Translations under genes and position numbers: made by a program
Shown here: piece after piece, positions 7,016-15,077 of the stretch
How positions within the stretch are numbered: position 1 is the stretch's first letter
How the letters are laid out: each line of letters begins with the position of its first letter
Source of the DNA: Frigididesulfovibrio sp031553235
GTDB taxonomy: Bacteria; Desulfobacterota; Desulfovibrionia; Desulfovibrionales; Desulfovibrionaceae
DNA: 37,568 nt
NCBI GenBank assembly: GCA_031553235.1
Contig: JAVBLS010000003.1
Location: 1-37,568 of the forward strand
Reading direction: 5' to 3'
Notes under the pieces: generated by a model
What the model saw: only the letters and a program-made list of their open reading frames with translations
The model's database searches: none
Told to the model about the DNA's origin: nothing

Positions 7016-8065
7016 ATGATTTCTCTGCTCGATCTCTTTTCCGGCTGCGGCGGCATGAGCCTGGGTTTTTGCGACCCCCGCCTGGGTGGCGGCTTTCGCG
7101 GCGTCTTTGCCCTGGACAACGACGTTGCCGCCGTGGAGAGCTACAGCCGCAACTTCGGCCCCCACGCCCACCGGGGCGACGTTGAAGACTGGGCTTCGGG
7201 CAAGAAGCCCGTGCCCCGGGCCGAAGTGGTCATCGGCGGCCCGCCCTGCCAGGGCTTCAGCCTGCTGAACAGGGGCCGGCGCGGTGATGCCCGGCGCGCC
7301 CTGTGGGAACCCTACATGGACATCGTTGCTGCCTGCGGGGCCAAGGCTTTTATCATCGAAAACGTGCGCTGGCTGCTGCATTCGCCGGAACACGCGGCCA
7401 TTCTCCGCCGGGCCGAAGCGCTCGGTTTTTCCGTGTCCTCTGCCCTGCTCAACGCCGCTGATTACGGCGTGCCGCAAACCCGCCTGCGCGCTTTTTTGCT
7501 GGGCATCAAGGGGCACGTTCCACCGCCTTTTCCGCCTGTTCCCAGCCATTTTCCGCCGGCCGACGGGCAAAAACCCGCATGGCGCACCGTGCGCGAGGCC
7601 ATTGCGGATCTGCCTCCACCCGCCGGGGTGGACGTCAACGCCGCGCCGGCGCCCCTGGACCTGCACTTCGGTCGCCAACCCACGCCCAAAAGCCTGGCCC
7701 GCTATCAGGCCGTGCCGCCGGGCGGCAACCGCTTCGACCTGCAACGAAACTCCCCGGACCTGACTCCGGCCTGCTGGGTGCGCAAAACCTCGGGTGGCAC
7801 GGATCTCTTCGGCCGGCTCTGGTGGGACCGCCCGGCCGTGACCATCCGCACCGAGTTCTTCAAACCGGAAAAAGGCCGCTACCTGCACCCGGAGGCCCAT
7901 CGGCCGATCACCCACCGCGAGGCCGCCCGGCTCATGGGTTTTCCCGACGACTTCCGCTTTGCCGGCTCCAAGGGCGATATGGCCCGACTCATCGGCAACG
8001 CCGTGCCGCCGCCCCTGGCCGGGGCCGTGGCCAATCACCTGCGCGCCCTGTTGGAAAACACCTGA
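7016..8065 (+). CDS. DNA (cytosine-5) methyltransferase, orphan
   Basis: The 349-residue enzyme carries the m5C methyltransferase motifs in order: motif I DLFSGCGGMSLGF (residues 6-18), motif IV GGPPCQGFS with the catalytic Cys (about 76-84), motif VI IIENVRWL, motif VIII PQTRLRAFLLGI, and motif X LIGNAVPPPLAG near the end. The target-recognition region between VIII and IX is short (about 100 residues), so the recognition sequence cannot be told from sequence. The protein begins almost directly with motif I, supporting the ATG at 7016. No restriction endonuclease or very-short-patch repair gene adjoins it, so it is an orphan here and may have an epigenetic or protective role. Confidence 0.95.
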   Translation: MISLLDLFSGCGGMSLGFCDPRLGGGFRGVFALDNDVAAVESYSRNFGPHAHRGDVEDWASGKKPVPRAEVVIGGPPCQGFSLLNRGRRGDARRALWEPYMDIVAACGAKAFIIENVRWLLHSPEHAAILRRAEALGFSVSSALLNAADYGVPQTRLRAFLLGIKGHVPPPFPPVPSHFPPADGQKPAWRTVREAIADLPPPAGVDVNAAPAPLDLHFGRQPTPKSLARYQAVPPGGNRFDLQRNSPDLTPACWVRKTSGGTDLFGRLWWDRPAVTIRTEFFKPEKGRYLHPEAHRPITHREAARLMGFPDDFRFAGSKGDMARLIGNAVPPPLAGAVANHLRALLENT

Positions 8066-8159
8066 GACAAAAAAACAGTGGGGAAAAGGCGGCTTCTCTC
8101 GCGTCCCACCGGCGAAAGAAACACCCTTTCCCCCACGCCTCTCCTTGCGGAGGTTCTCA

Positions 8160-8193
8160 GAGCATTTGCGCTTTTTTCAAAGTGCAAATGCTC
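8160..8193. repeat. GAGCA-type palindromic hairpin
   Basis: GAGCATTTGC (8160-8169) and GCAAATGCTC (8184-8193) pair perfectly, and CTTT/AAAG extends the stem inside. The gap lies between the plus-strand methyltransferase and the minus-strand DHDPS-family gene, which converge, so it could end both transcripts. Its GAGCA...TGCTC ends match the terminal bases of the larger elements at 20949-21065 and 33364-33569. Confidence 0.7.
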
Positions 8194-8222
8194 CAGTCGA
8201 TGCCTCAATGCGGCGCCGGTCC

Positions 8223-9113
8223 TTACAACAATCCCAGGCTCGTCAAAACCGCATCCATACGCCGTTTCATGGGGTCCTCGGGCTCCAGCAGGGGTCGCCG
8301 CGGCAGGCCGTAATCATTGCCCAGAGCCTTCATGGCGTACTTGGTCAACTGGATGTACAGCCCCGACTCGAACAGGGAAAACATGGGCAGGAGCTTGAAA
8401 TAAAGCTGCTTGGCCTTGGCCGTGTCCTTCACGCTCACGCAAAGATCATACAGCTCCTGCAGCAGGCCGGGAATGAAGTTGCCGCAGGGGGTGATCCAGC
8501 CCGTCGCGCCCATGAGAAACTGCTCCATGGCCAGGGGGTCGCAGCCCACCAGGAATTTCACTTTTCCGCCGCACAGGCGCTCCACGGCCGCCAGCCGAGT
8601 CATATCGCCGGAAGTGGTCTTTTTATGGGTGATCTGGCCGAATTCGGCGATCCTGGCCACAAGCTCCGGCTTCACATCCACGCCGGTGCTGTGCGGGGTG
8701 TTGTACAAAACCACCTTCAGGCCGCTCTCGCCCGCCAGGACGCGAAAGTGCTCAAGCAGTTCCCGCTCGTCGGGGTGCACGTACCAGGGCGGCGCCACCA
8801 TGGCCCCGTCCGCGCCGGTCTTTTCGGCAAACTGCATTCGGCGCGCGGTATTGCGGGTGGTTGCGTCGCTGCAGCCGGCAATCACCGGCACCCGGCCGTC
8901 GGTTGCCTCGACCACGGCCCGAACGGTCAGCTCCCATTCGGCTTCGGAAAGTAAAACCGCCTCGCCGCTGCCGCCGCAGGGCACCAGACCGCCCACGGCC
9001 CCGGTGCGCACCAGCGCGTCGGCGTGCTTTTTCAGTTTGGCCTCATCCACGTTGCCCTTGTCATCAAAAGGAGTGGTCAAAGCGACAAGGACGCCTTTCC
9101 AGTCTTCACTCAT
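8223..9113 (-). CDS. dihydrodipicolinate synthase family aldolase/lyase
   Basis: The 296-residue (beta/alpha)8 protein belongs to the DHDPS/N-acetylneuraminate lyase family. Schiff-base Lys lies in ITHKKTTSGD, and the conserved Tyr in LYNTPHSTG. The usual GTTGE/GSTGE carboxylate-binding loop reads CGGSGEAVLL, so it is probably not a true DapA. Family members include 1-pyrroline-4-hydroxy-2-carboxylate deaminase of hydroxyproline catabolism. That is an attractive guess because two proline-racemase-family genes and dsdA lie directly upstream, but it is inference. GGAGA precedes the ATG at 9113. An in-frame extension to 9194 lacks a ribosome site. Confidence 0.85.
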   Translation of the reverse strand: MSEDWKGVLVALTTPFDDKGNVDEAKLKKHADALVRTGAVGGLVPCGGSGEAVLLSEAEWELTVRAVVEATDGRVPVIAGCSDATTRNTARRMQFAEKTGADGAMVAPPWYVHPDERELLEHFRVLAGESGLKVVLYNTPHSTGVDVKPELVARIAEFGQITHKKTTSGDMTRLAAVERLCGGKVKFLVGCDPLAMEQFLMGATGWITPCGNFIPGLLQELYDLCVSVKDTAKAKQLYFKLLPMFSLFESGLYIQLTKYAMKALGNDYGLPRRPLLEPEDPMKRRMDAVLTSLGLL

Positions 9114-9334
9114 ATTGTTTCTCCGGCGCGGACGTTCCGCCGTCCATACAATGAGGGTTTGTTTTCCCGACTCCCGACAGAAGCGTGGCCTCATCCCAAA
9201 TTACGAACATCGGACGCAGGATGTCGCAACCTGGGATGCACAGCAGATGCCGCGCCGACGGAGGCAAAACGGGGCCACGCTCCCGCCGTGGTCGCGCCTG
9301 CAAGACGACAAGCCGCTTTGCAGGCAAATTACGA

Positions 9335-10369
9335 TCAGACAATCTTGCCCGGCCCCCAGACGTCGGTGAGCGAAAAGCCCAAGGGGTACGGGTCGGTGGG
9401 GTCCACTCCCCAGGTCTCCATGGAAAAGACCCAGGCCCGGCCGGAAATACGCGGCAGAATGGCCGGCCGGCCGCCAATCTCCGTGGTGCCCATGATCTCC
9501 GTCTCGAAGCAGCTGTCAATGGCCGAGCGCATCTGCACCTTCTGGCCGACCTGCAATTGTCCACGGGCATGCATCACGGCCATGCGGGCCGAAGAGCCCG
9601 TGCCGCAGGGAGAGCGGTCCAACCGGCCCGGCGGCACCACGGTGCTGTTGCGGTAGATGTGCTTGGCCGCATCAACCACCTGGGTGAAGATAATGTAATC
9701 GACCTTGTTGATTGCCGGGATGGTCGGGTGCTGCATGGTGATCTGCGCATCCACGGCCTCTTTGATCAACTGGCCGTATTCCGCCAGAGCGCGGGCGCTG
9801 TCCCGGTTGATCTCAAGGCCGAGCTTGGCCGATTCGACCACGGCGTAATAGCAGCCGCCAAAGGCGATATCCACGGTGATCTCCCCAAAGCCTTCCAGAC
9901 GCAGGGGATGGTCCAGGTGCTCGACAAAGCTTGCGCAGTTCTCAATGTTGCAACGCGTCACCCGGCCGTTCTCGCAATCGCAGAGCACCGTGACCAAGCC
10001 CGCGGCCGTTTCGAGCACCACTTTGGATACCGGATTTTTCATGGGCAGCAGGCCGGTTTCCAAAAGCGTGGTGACCACGCACATGGTGTTGGAGCCGGAC
10101 ATGGCGTAGGCGCCTTCGGGCTGCAGAATAAAGAAGGCCACGTCCGCCTCGGGCACGCTCGGCGGGAACAGGATGTTCGTCGAACCGGCCGGTGTGCCCC
10201 TGGGCTCAAACACCAGGAACCGGCGCAGACTGTCGTCCACATTGTTCACATAGAGCAGCTTTTCCAAAATGTTCTTGCCGGGGATGTCGAACACCCCGCC
10301 GACCACAACTCGTCCCGGCTCGCCTTCGCAGTGGGCGCCATATAATTGGATGACCTTCGACCAGCGCAT
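9335..10369 (-). CDS. proline racemase / hydroxyproline epimerase family protein (Ser/Cys type)
   Basis: The 344-residue product belongs to the proline racemase superfamily (proline racemases, 4-hydroxyproline 2-epimerases, trans-3-hydroxyproline dehydratases). The substrate-binding HCEGEPGRVVVGG and the second catalytic site RLDRSPCGTG (Cys255) are intact. The first catalytic motif, MCGHN in proline racemase, reads MSGSNT (Ser91). This Ser/Cys pair suggests an altered reaction such as hydroxyproline epimerisation or dehydration. Start: ATG at 10369 with AGGAGG six bases upstream; the longer in-frame opening to 10411 is rejected. The DHDPS-family gene follows after 221 bp, a gap that holds only a weak 7-bp hairpin (9297-9324). 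Confidence 0.9.
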   Translation of the reverse strand: MRWSKVIQLYGAHCEGEPGRVVVGGVFDIPGKNILEKLLYVNNVDDSLRRFLVFEPRGTPAGSTNILFPPSVPEADVAFFILQPEGAYAMSGSNTMCVVTTLLETGLLPMKNPVSKVVLETAAGLVTVLCDCENGRVTRCNIENCASFVEHLDHPLRLEGFGEITVDIAFGGCYYAVVESAKLGLEINRDSARALAEYGQLIKEAVDAQITMQHPTIPAINKVDYIIFTQVVDAAKHIYRNSTVVPPGRLDRSPCGTGSSARMAVMHARGQLQVGQKVQMRSAIDSCFETEIMGTTEIGGRPAILPRISGRAWVFSMETWGVDPTDPYPLGFSLTDVWGPGKIV

Positions 10370-10520
10370 AAAACGCCTCCTTTCGCTACAAATTGAAATT
10401 GCCGGCTGCAAACGACTCCACGCCGTGTGTGCACCGGAGCAAGGTTCGCGCCGGCAAAACGTTTTTTCTATAATAAGTTGAAATATGAATAGATTATTCT
10501 TAATTCAAAAGAAGAACAGA

Positions 10521-10538
10521 CAATGTATAGATAAAATT
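10521..10538 (-). promoter_or_regulatory. candidate operator shared with the second racemase gene
   Basis: The minus strand reads AATTTTATCTATACATTG. A near copy, AATTATATCTATCCAATA, lies at 13285-13302 upstream of the second racemase gene. The site is flanked here by ACAAT/ATTGT arms (10520-10540). The surrounding region 10480-10550 is strikingly AT-rich and also holds the small palindrome GAATAGATTATTC (10487-10499). The pattern suits a GntR- or similar dimeric regulator, but none is encoded in the window. Confidence 0.4.
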
Positions 10539-10568
10539 GTCTCGTTTCGATACGCTACAGTGGATCAA

Positions 10569-10587
10569 CTGAAGCGATTTGCTTCAG
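10569..10587. repeat. short hairpin in the racemase upstream region
   Basis: CTGAAGC-GATTT-GCTTCAG is a 7-bp perfect stem with a 5-base loop. It lies between dsdA and the racemase gene, in the 350-bp non-coding stretch 10370-10719. That stretch otherwise holds the AT-rich putative regulatory region and the larger hairpin at 10622-10663. Confidence 0.5.
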
Positions 10588-10621
10588 TCAAATTGTGAGA
10601 AAGGAAGGATTTTCGCAGATG

Positions 10622-10663
10622 AACCACAGACCGGTCGAGAAAATTCCCGGCCGGTCTGTGGTT
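10622..10663 (-). terminator. 13-bp hairpin after dsdA, possible terminator
   Basis: AACCACAGACCGG (10622-10634) pairs perfectly with CCGGTCTGTGGTT (10651-10663). It lies 56 bp after the dsdA stop on the minus strand and before the AT-rich racemase promoter region. No U tract follows, so it may be a processing or mRNA-stability element rather than an intrinsic terminator. Confidence 0.5.
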
Positions 10664-10719
10664 GTCGCCGCAATATTCTGTCGTGCTCATCCCCGGCAGG
10701 ACCACCGGGGCCCGCCGCC

Positions 10720-12048
10720 TCAGGCTGCGCTCATGCGACCCTTCTGCACGTAACCTTCCCACTGGGCCCGGGGCACCAGGTTGCCGCCCGTGGCCCAGAC
10801 GATGTGCACGGCCTTTTCCGGATCGCCGGGCAGCAAATCGTGCTCCAGCGTATGCAGCAGGCCGGGCACGCCGGCCAGGGCCGAAGGCTCCAGCTTCAGA
10901 CCCTCGCAGTCGGCGGCCAGGGCCAGATAGGTGAAAAGATCCCGGTCCTCCAGAGTATACAGGCCGTCAAGCAACGGCTCCATCATTTCGCAGACCAGAG
11001 CCGAGGGAGCGCCCACAGCCAAGCCGTCGGCGGCCGTCTGCAGGGGAATGCCGAAGGCCGTGGACGAGGCTTTTTCGTGCAACCCGGTATACAGGCCCAA
11101 AAGCATGGCCGGGGCGTTGACCGGCTCGGCAAAGAAGCAGCGGACCGCATCGCCGAAGGCCAGCTTCAGGCCGAAGGCCACCCCGCCGGGGCCGCCGCCC
11201 ACGCCACAGGGCAGGTGCACATACAAGGGCCGTCCAGCCTCGGGCCGGCCATTCAGGCCGGCCAGTTGCGCACCCAGGCGCAACCCGGCGACGGCATAAC
11301 CCAAAAAGAGGTGACGCGAGGCCTCGTCATCCACAAAGTGGCAGGCCGGGTCGGCCTCGGCCTCTTTGCGGCCCTGGGCCACGGCAAAGCTGTAATCGTC
11401 GGCATATTCACGGACGATGACCCCGTTGGCCCGTAGCAGATCCTTTTTCCAAACCTGGGCGTCGGCCGACATATGCACGGTGACGGAAAAGCCCAGGGCC
11501 GCGCCCATGATGCCCACGGACAACCCCAGGTTGCCGGTGGAACCCACGGCCAGCTTGAAGCCGGAAAAGAATTTGCGAAAACGCGGTTCGGCCAGCATGG
11601 AGTAGTTGTCGCCCGGGGCGAGCATGCTGTGCCGAAAGGCCAGATCTTCGGCCACGGCCAAGACCTCGTAGATGCCGCCGCGGGCCTTGATGGAGCCGGA
11701 AATGGGCAGGGCCGCGTCCATCTTCACCAGCATCCGGCCGGGAATGCGTTTTTTCCACAGGGATTCCAACGCGGCCTTGAGCTTGGACGTTTCCACCAGG
11801 GGCGACTCGATCAGCCCGCCGGCCCCGGCGGTTTCGGGAAATTTCACAGCAATAAAGGGCGCGAAGCGGGCCAGGCGGGCCAGAGCCTCCTCGGCCTCCT
11901 CGCGCCCCACGGGCAAACGTTTCTCCACCTCGGCAAAAGACCGGCGCGAGGGGTTGGGCCAAAAAACGGGCCGACAGGCCAAAATATCCGCCAACAGGGG
12001 AAACTCGGCCGTCCAGGCTGCACTGCTGCGTCCGGCGATCAGGGTCAT
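10720..12048 (-). CDS. dsdA: D-serine ammonia-lyase (D-serine dehydratase)
   Basis: This PLP enzyme converts D-serine to pyruvate and ammonia. The product is 442 residues, the length of DsdA. The PLP lysine lies in ALPISGSIKARGGIYE (about residue 117). The phosphate-binding glycine loop VGSTGNLGLSVG, HMSADAQVWKK, LPCGVGGGPGGVAFGLK and the C-terminal WATGGNLVP are all diagnostic. GAGGAGG lies seven bases before the ATG. In E. coli dsdA sits with a DsdX/CycA-type transporter and the regulator DsdC; neither is adjacent here. Here it lies between two proline-racemase-family genes, which suggests a D-amino-acid and hydroxyamino-acid degradation island. Confidence 0.95.
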   Translation of the reverse strand: MTLIAGRSSAAWTAEFPLLADILACRPVFWPNPSRRSFAEVEKRLPVGREEAEEALARLARFAPFIAVKFPETAGAGGLIESPLVETSKLKAALESLWKKRIPGRMLVKMDAALPISGSIKARGGIYEVLAVAEDLAFRHSMLAPGDNYSMLAEPRFRKFFSGFKLAVGSTGNLGLSVGIMGAALGFSVTVHMSADAQVWKKDLLRANGVIVREYADDYSFAVAQGRKEAEADPACHFVDDEASRHLFLGYAVAGLRLGAQLAGLNGRPEAGRPLYVHLPCGVGGGPGGVAFGLKLAFGDAVRCFFAEPVNAPAMLLGLYTGLHEKASSTAFGIPLQTAADGLAVGAPSALVCEMMEPLLDGLYTLEDRDLFTYLALAADCEGLKLEPSALAGVPGLLHTLEHDLLPGDPEKAVHIVWATGGNLVPRAQWEGYVQKGRMSAA

Positions 12049-12153
12049 GAGAACCTCCTCTTGATGTAGTTATGGAAGCATTGAACACTTCGTCATTTGC
12101 AGCTTTGCCGGAACAGCCCGGTGACCTTTTGAACGGCCTTGAAGGACGCGGCT

Positions 12154-13196
12154 CTAAGAAGAGGTATTTTTGTGCCAGATGTCGCTTAGCGTATAGCCTA
12201 TCGGGAACGGGTCCGTCCGGTCTAAAATATATTGGTAGAAGCCGGTCAGCCAAGCCTGCCCGAAAATGCTGGGGCGAATGCCGGGCAGGGTATCGGTGAT
12301 CATAAGTTCTTCTTCTATTCTGCCTGTGAATTCGCTGCCGATTATGGACTCATGAATGAATGTTTCGCCAATGGCAATTTGCTTCCGGGCGTACATTGCG
12401 GCAAGCCGGGCGCTGGTCCCTGTTCCACACGGGCAACGGTCCAGTCTTCCCGGTGAAACAATGACGCCGTTGCGAGAACGCTTGCCGGCGGGAGTATTGA
12501 TGATTGGTCCGGCAAACAGTGCCTGGTTGATGGTGTGGATCTCCGGGAGAAGGGGGTGTACGGCCGAAAACTGTTCCGCCGCAGCCGCCTTTATTTTTTC
12601 TCCCATAACGACCATATCGCGAGCCTCGTCGGGGGCAATGGCAAAACCGAGTGCTTGGGCGTCCACCATGACATAGATCATGCCGCCGTATGTAATGTCG
12701 GTCTTCAGGGTGCCAACGCCGCGAACTTCGATCATTTTGTCCAGGCCAAAAACAAAGCAGGGAACGTTTGCAAATTTTACCCCCAGGCATTTGCCATCCC
12801 GGCATGTGGCTACAACTTCAACGAGCCCTCCCGGAGCTTCAAGCGTAATCCTGGTCACGGCTCCTGCATGGGAACCATACCCGTCTCCAAAAGAGCCGTA
12901 ACCGTGCAGATTGTGTTGCTGCCCGACATGGCCGGGTATGATTCCGACTCCATAATTACAAAACCGATATCCGCCTTGGGATCATTGGAGCCGACAACAA
13001 GGTTCACGCACTCCGTGACGGTTCCCCGTGGTTCATGAAGAATGAATTTACGTAAATCATCAGCCTGGTCCCTCAGATAAAGCATTTTCTGCATGACGGT
13101 TTCACCGGGGACATCACAGACTCCTCCAGTGATTACATCGTTTCTTTCACCCCCGACATGGACGCCGACAACATTGATCATCCTTTTGAGATTCAT
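12154..13196 (-). pseudogene. proline racemase family protein, split by a one-base frameshift
   Basis: The first reading frame starts at the ATG at 13196 (GGAGAGAGGC upstream) and ends at a TGA at 12857-12855. The second continues in the -1 frame from 12858 to 12154. Joined, they make one full-length racemase-family protein similar throughout to the gene at 9335-10369. The join reads MQEP then VTRITLEAPGG, matching MKNP-VSKVVLE in the paralogue. The first active-site motif is again MSGSNT and the second is RCPCGTG. A missing G (CCGGTG become CCGTG), a sequencing error, or recoding would all explain it. Base composition is less GC-rich than neighbouring genes, hinting at separate acquisition. 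Confidence 0.8.
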
Positions 13197-13284
13197 GCCT
13201 CTCTCCATAAGTGTGTTGATTGCCGGTTGTATGCATAAAAAGCCTTCTGATGGTTTAGCAAGAGGGGTGCCACTCACGTAAATA

Positions 13285-13306
13285 AATTATATCTATCCAA
13301 TATAAT
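13285..13306. promoter_or_regulatory. palindromic AT-rich candidate operator upstream of the split racemase
   Basis: ATTATAT-CTATCCA-ATATAAT (13286-13306) is a perfect 7-7-7 inverted repeat about 90 bp before the start codon. On the minus strand a TATAAT word sits in the same place without a good -35 box. The motif AATTATATCTATCCA resembles the site at 10521-10538. The remainder of 13307-13470 shows nothing else convincing. Confidence 0.45.
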
Positions 13307-13470
13307 TATCTTATTTTCATTTGCGTCTGGAAGCGTAGAAATTTATGTATCATAATGAAGCATTACAGGTGCGACACCAGTCATTATGCGACACTTCGGC
13401 GGCGACGAGGTTCACCGGGCGCCGGCCACAATGGGGGCCACCTCTCTGGAGGGAGCGTCGCTCAACCATA

Positions 13471-15000
13471 TCACCGCACCAGATCCTGCAGGCGGACAAT
13501 CTTGACCTTCGGGTTGCGCATCCGTTCCCATTCTTTCAGGGCGCCCAGGGTTTCCGGGTACGGGTGGCCGATGGCCACGGCCCGACCGGTGATCAGGGCG
13601 GTTTCCTCGGCCCGGCGCAGGGAAGCCAGAATGGCCTGCCGGGAAATGGTGTTGTCCAGAAAAACATCGCGGCGGAGGGCGGTCAGGCCCATACGCCGAG
13701 CCTCGTCATAAAATACGCTGCGCGGGTGCGTCAGACTGTCGAGCATGAACATCCTTTTGGCCTGCAATTCTTCAAGCACCACACGCACATTGGCGCGACC
13801 GCGGGTGAAACGCGAGCCCATGTGATTGTTCAGACCCACGGCATAGGGCACGGCCTCAATGCCACGGTCCGTGAGCCGACGGATCTCCTCGGCCGAAGCA
13901 TTGCGCAGCAACACGCCCGGGCCGGGCTTGACCTTGGGGTAACCCTCGGGCTCCATGGGCAGGTGCACAAGAATCTCCTTCCCGCCGGCATGGGCCGCGA
14001 TTGCGCCTTCGCGCGCATGGGCGGCGTGGGGCCAGAAGGCAAAGGTCACGGGGTAGTCCAGGGCCAGCAACCGGCGCACCGGTCCCATGCCGGCGCCAAG
14101 GTCATCGATAACGATGACCAGGCGCGGCTCCTCGCCGGGCAGGCGCAGGCGCTCCGGGGCCAGGGGGCGGGCTTCCGGCGTGGGCGACGGCGGGCGAAGG
14201 CCGGAGTCTGCAGTCTGGGGAACCGGAGCAGTCTGGGTAACCGGAGCGGTTTCCGGTGGAGGCCCGGCATCCGCGTAGAGGCGCAAGACGTGGGTAGGCA
14301 GGCCGTTGACCGAGATGCGCAGCAAATCCCTGGCCCCGTGCTCCAGACGAGCGTTCTCGGCCCACCAGTGCAGGTTCCTGCCCAGCTCACGCTCAAAAAC
14401 AGCCAAGGCCGCACCGGCGTGCACATCCACGGTTTTCAGGGCATAGGGCTCACCATGGTGGATCCGCTCGGACGTGGCCGTAACCAGCAGGGCGTTTTCG
14501 GACAAATCCAGAACGCGCATGGTCTGCAGCAGGGCGTAGTCGATACGACCCACCAGTTCGGCAGTCGAGGGCGTGAGGGGCTCTTCAAAAGGCAGAGCAC
14601 GCAACTCGGCCAGGGCCTGCTGTACGGCCTGGTCTGAAGACGGCGATTCATCCGCTTCCTCAGGGGCTTGGGGGGCCGAAGGCGCAACCGGTGAGGACGG
14701 TGCGGCTCCTTTGCGTCCGGCCGGTACCTTGGGCGCTTTGCTCGGAGCCTGAGGTTCGGTCGTGGCCACGGCCGGACGGCGCACGGCGCCGGAACGCGGC
14801 GACTCGCCCAGAAGGCCGTAAAGGGTATAGCCGGCGGCCGCCAGCAACAAAGCCAGGACCAAGCCGGCCGCAAAAGCGAACCAGACCCGCCGGTCGGCCT
14901 TGGCTTTACGGGATCGGCGGGCCGGACGGCCGCGCTTTTTACCCGCTCCGGTCTTGGCGGTCTTTTTTGTTGCCGGACGGCCTGTGGGTTTCGCGCTCAT
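13471..15000 (-). CDS. divergent polysaccharide deacetylase (YibQ/DUF610 family), membrane-anchored
   Basis: The 509-residue product starts with a very basic cytoplasmic tail (KKTAKTGAGKKRGRPARRSR), then one membrane helix (about 39-65), a Pro/Ala-rich linker, a middle region, and a C-terminal deacetylase-like domain (about 285-509). The last contains VIVIDDLGAGMGPVRRLL, VTFAFWPHAAHA, EILVHLPMEP, GLNNHMGSRFT and IAIGHPYPETL-type motifs of the 'divergent polysaccharide deacetylase' family. The fold is NodB-like, facing the periplasm, with cell-envelope glycan as the likely substrate. The ATG lies only 13 bp after the ctpA terminator with no obvious Shine-Dalgarno. The envC/ctpA neighbours support a role in envelope remodelling. 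Confidence 0.88.
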   Translation of the reverse strand: MSAKPTGRPATKKTAKTGAGKKRGRPARRSRKAKADRRVWFAFAAGLVLALLLAAAGYTLYGLLGESPRSGAVRRPAVATTEPQAPSKAPKVPAGRKGAAPSSPVAPSAPQAPEEADESPSSDQAVQQALAELRALPFEEPLTPSTAELVGRIDYALLQTMRVLDLSENALLVTATSERIHHGEPYALKTVDVHAGAALAVFERELGRNLHWWAENARLEHGARDLLRISVNGLPTHVLRLYADAGPPPETAPVTQTAPVPQTADSGLRPPSPTPEARPLAPERLRLPGEEPRLVIVIDDLGAGMGPVRRLLALDYPVTFAFWPHAAHAREGAIAAHAGGKEILVHLPMEPEGYPKVKPGPGVLLRNASAEEIRRLTDRGIEAVPYAVGLNNHMGSRFTRGRANVRVVLEELQAKRMFMLDSLTHPRSVFYDEARRMGLTALRRDVFLDNTISRQAILASLRRAEETALITGRAVAIGHPYPETLGALKEWERMRNPKVKIVRLQDLVR

Positions 15001-15012
15001 AGTTCAATATAG

Positions 15013-15044
15013 AAAAGGGGGACCGGCAGCCGGCCCCCCTTTTT
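15013..15044 (-). terminator. terminator after ctpA, just before the deacetylase start
   Basis: AAAAGGGGGaCCGG-CAG-CCGGcCCCCCTTTTT is nearly palindromic, so each strand ends in a T run. It follows the ctpA stop by 34 bp and the deacetylase ATG lies 13 bp beyond. Either the deacetylase depends on read-through, or it has a promoter inside this structure that I cannot see. Confidence 0.75.
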
Positions 15045-15077
15045 CTGAAGCAGAGGGCTGCGCCCGGAGAACCGGGA

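Noticed and set aside
6806..8038. Long minus-strand open frame of 410 codons opposite YcaO and the DNA methyltransferase.
   Set aside because: Typical GC-rich antisense shadow: Gly/Arg/His-rich, no start signals, opposite well-supported genes.
12855..12857. TGA in the second racemase as a possible selenocysteine codon.
   Set aside because: Read-through in that frame gives sequence unlike the family; homology continues only in the -1 frame.
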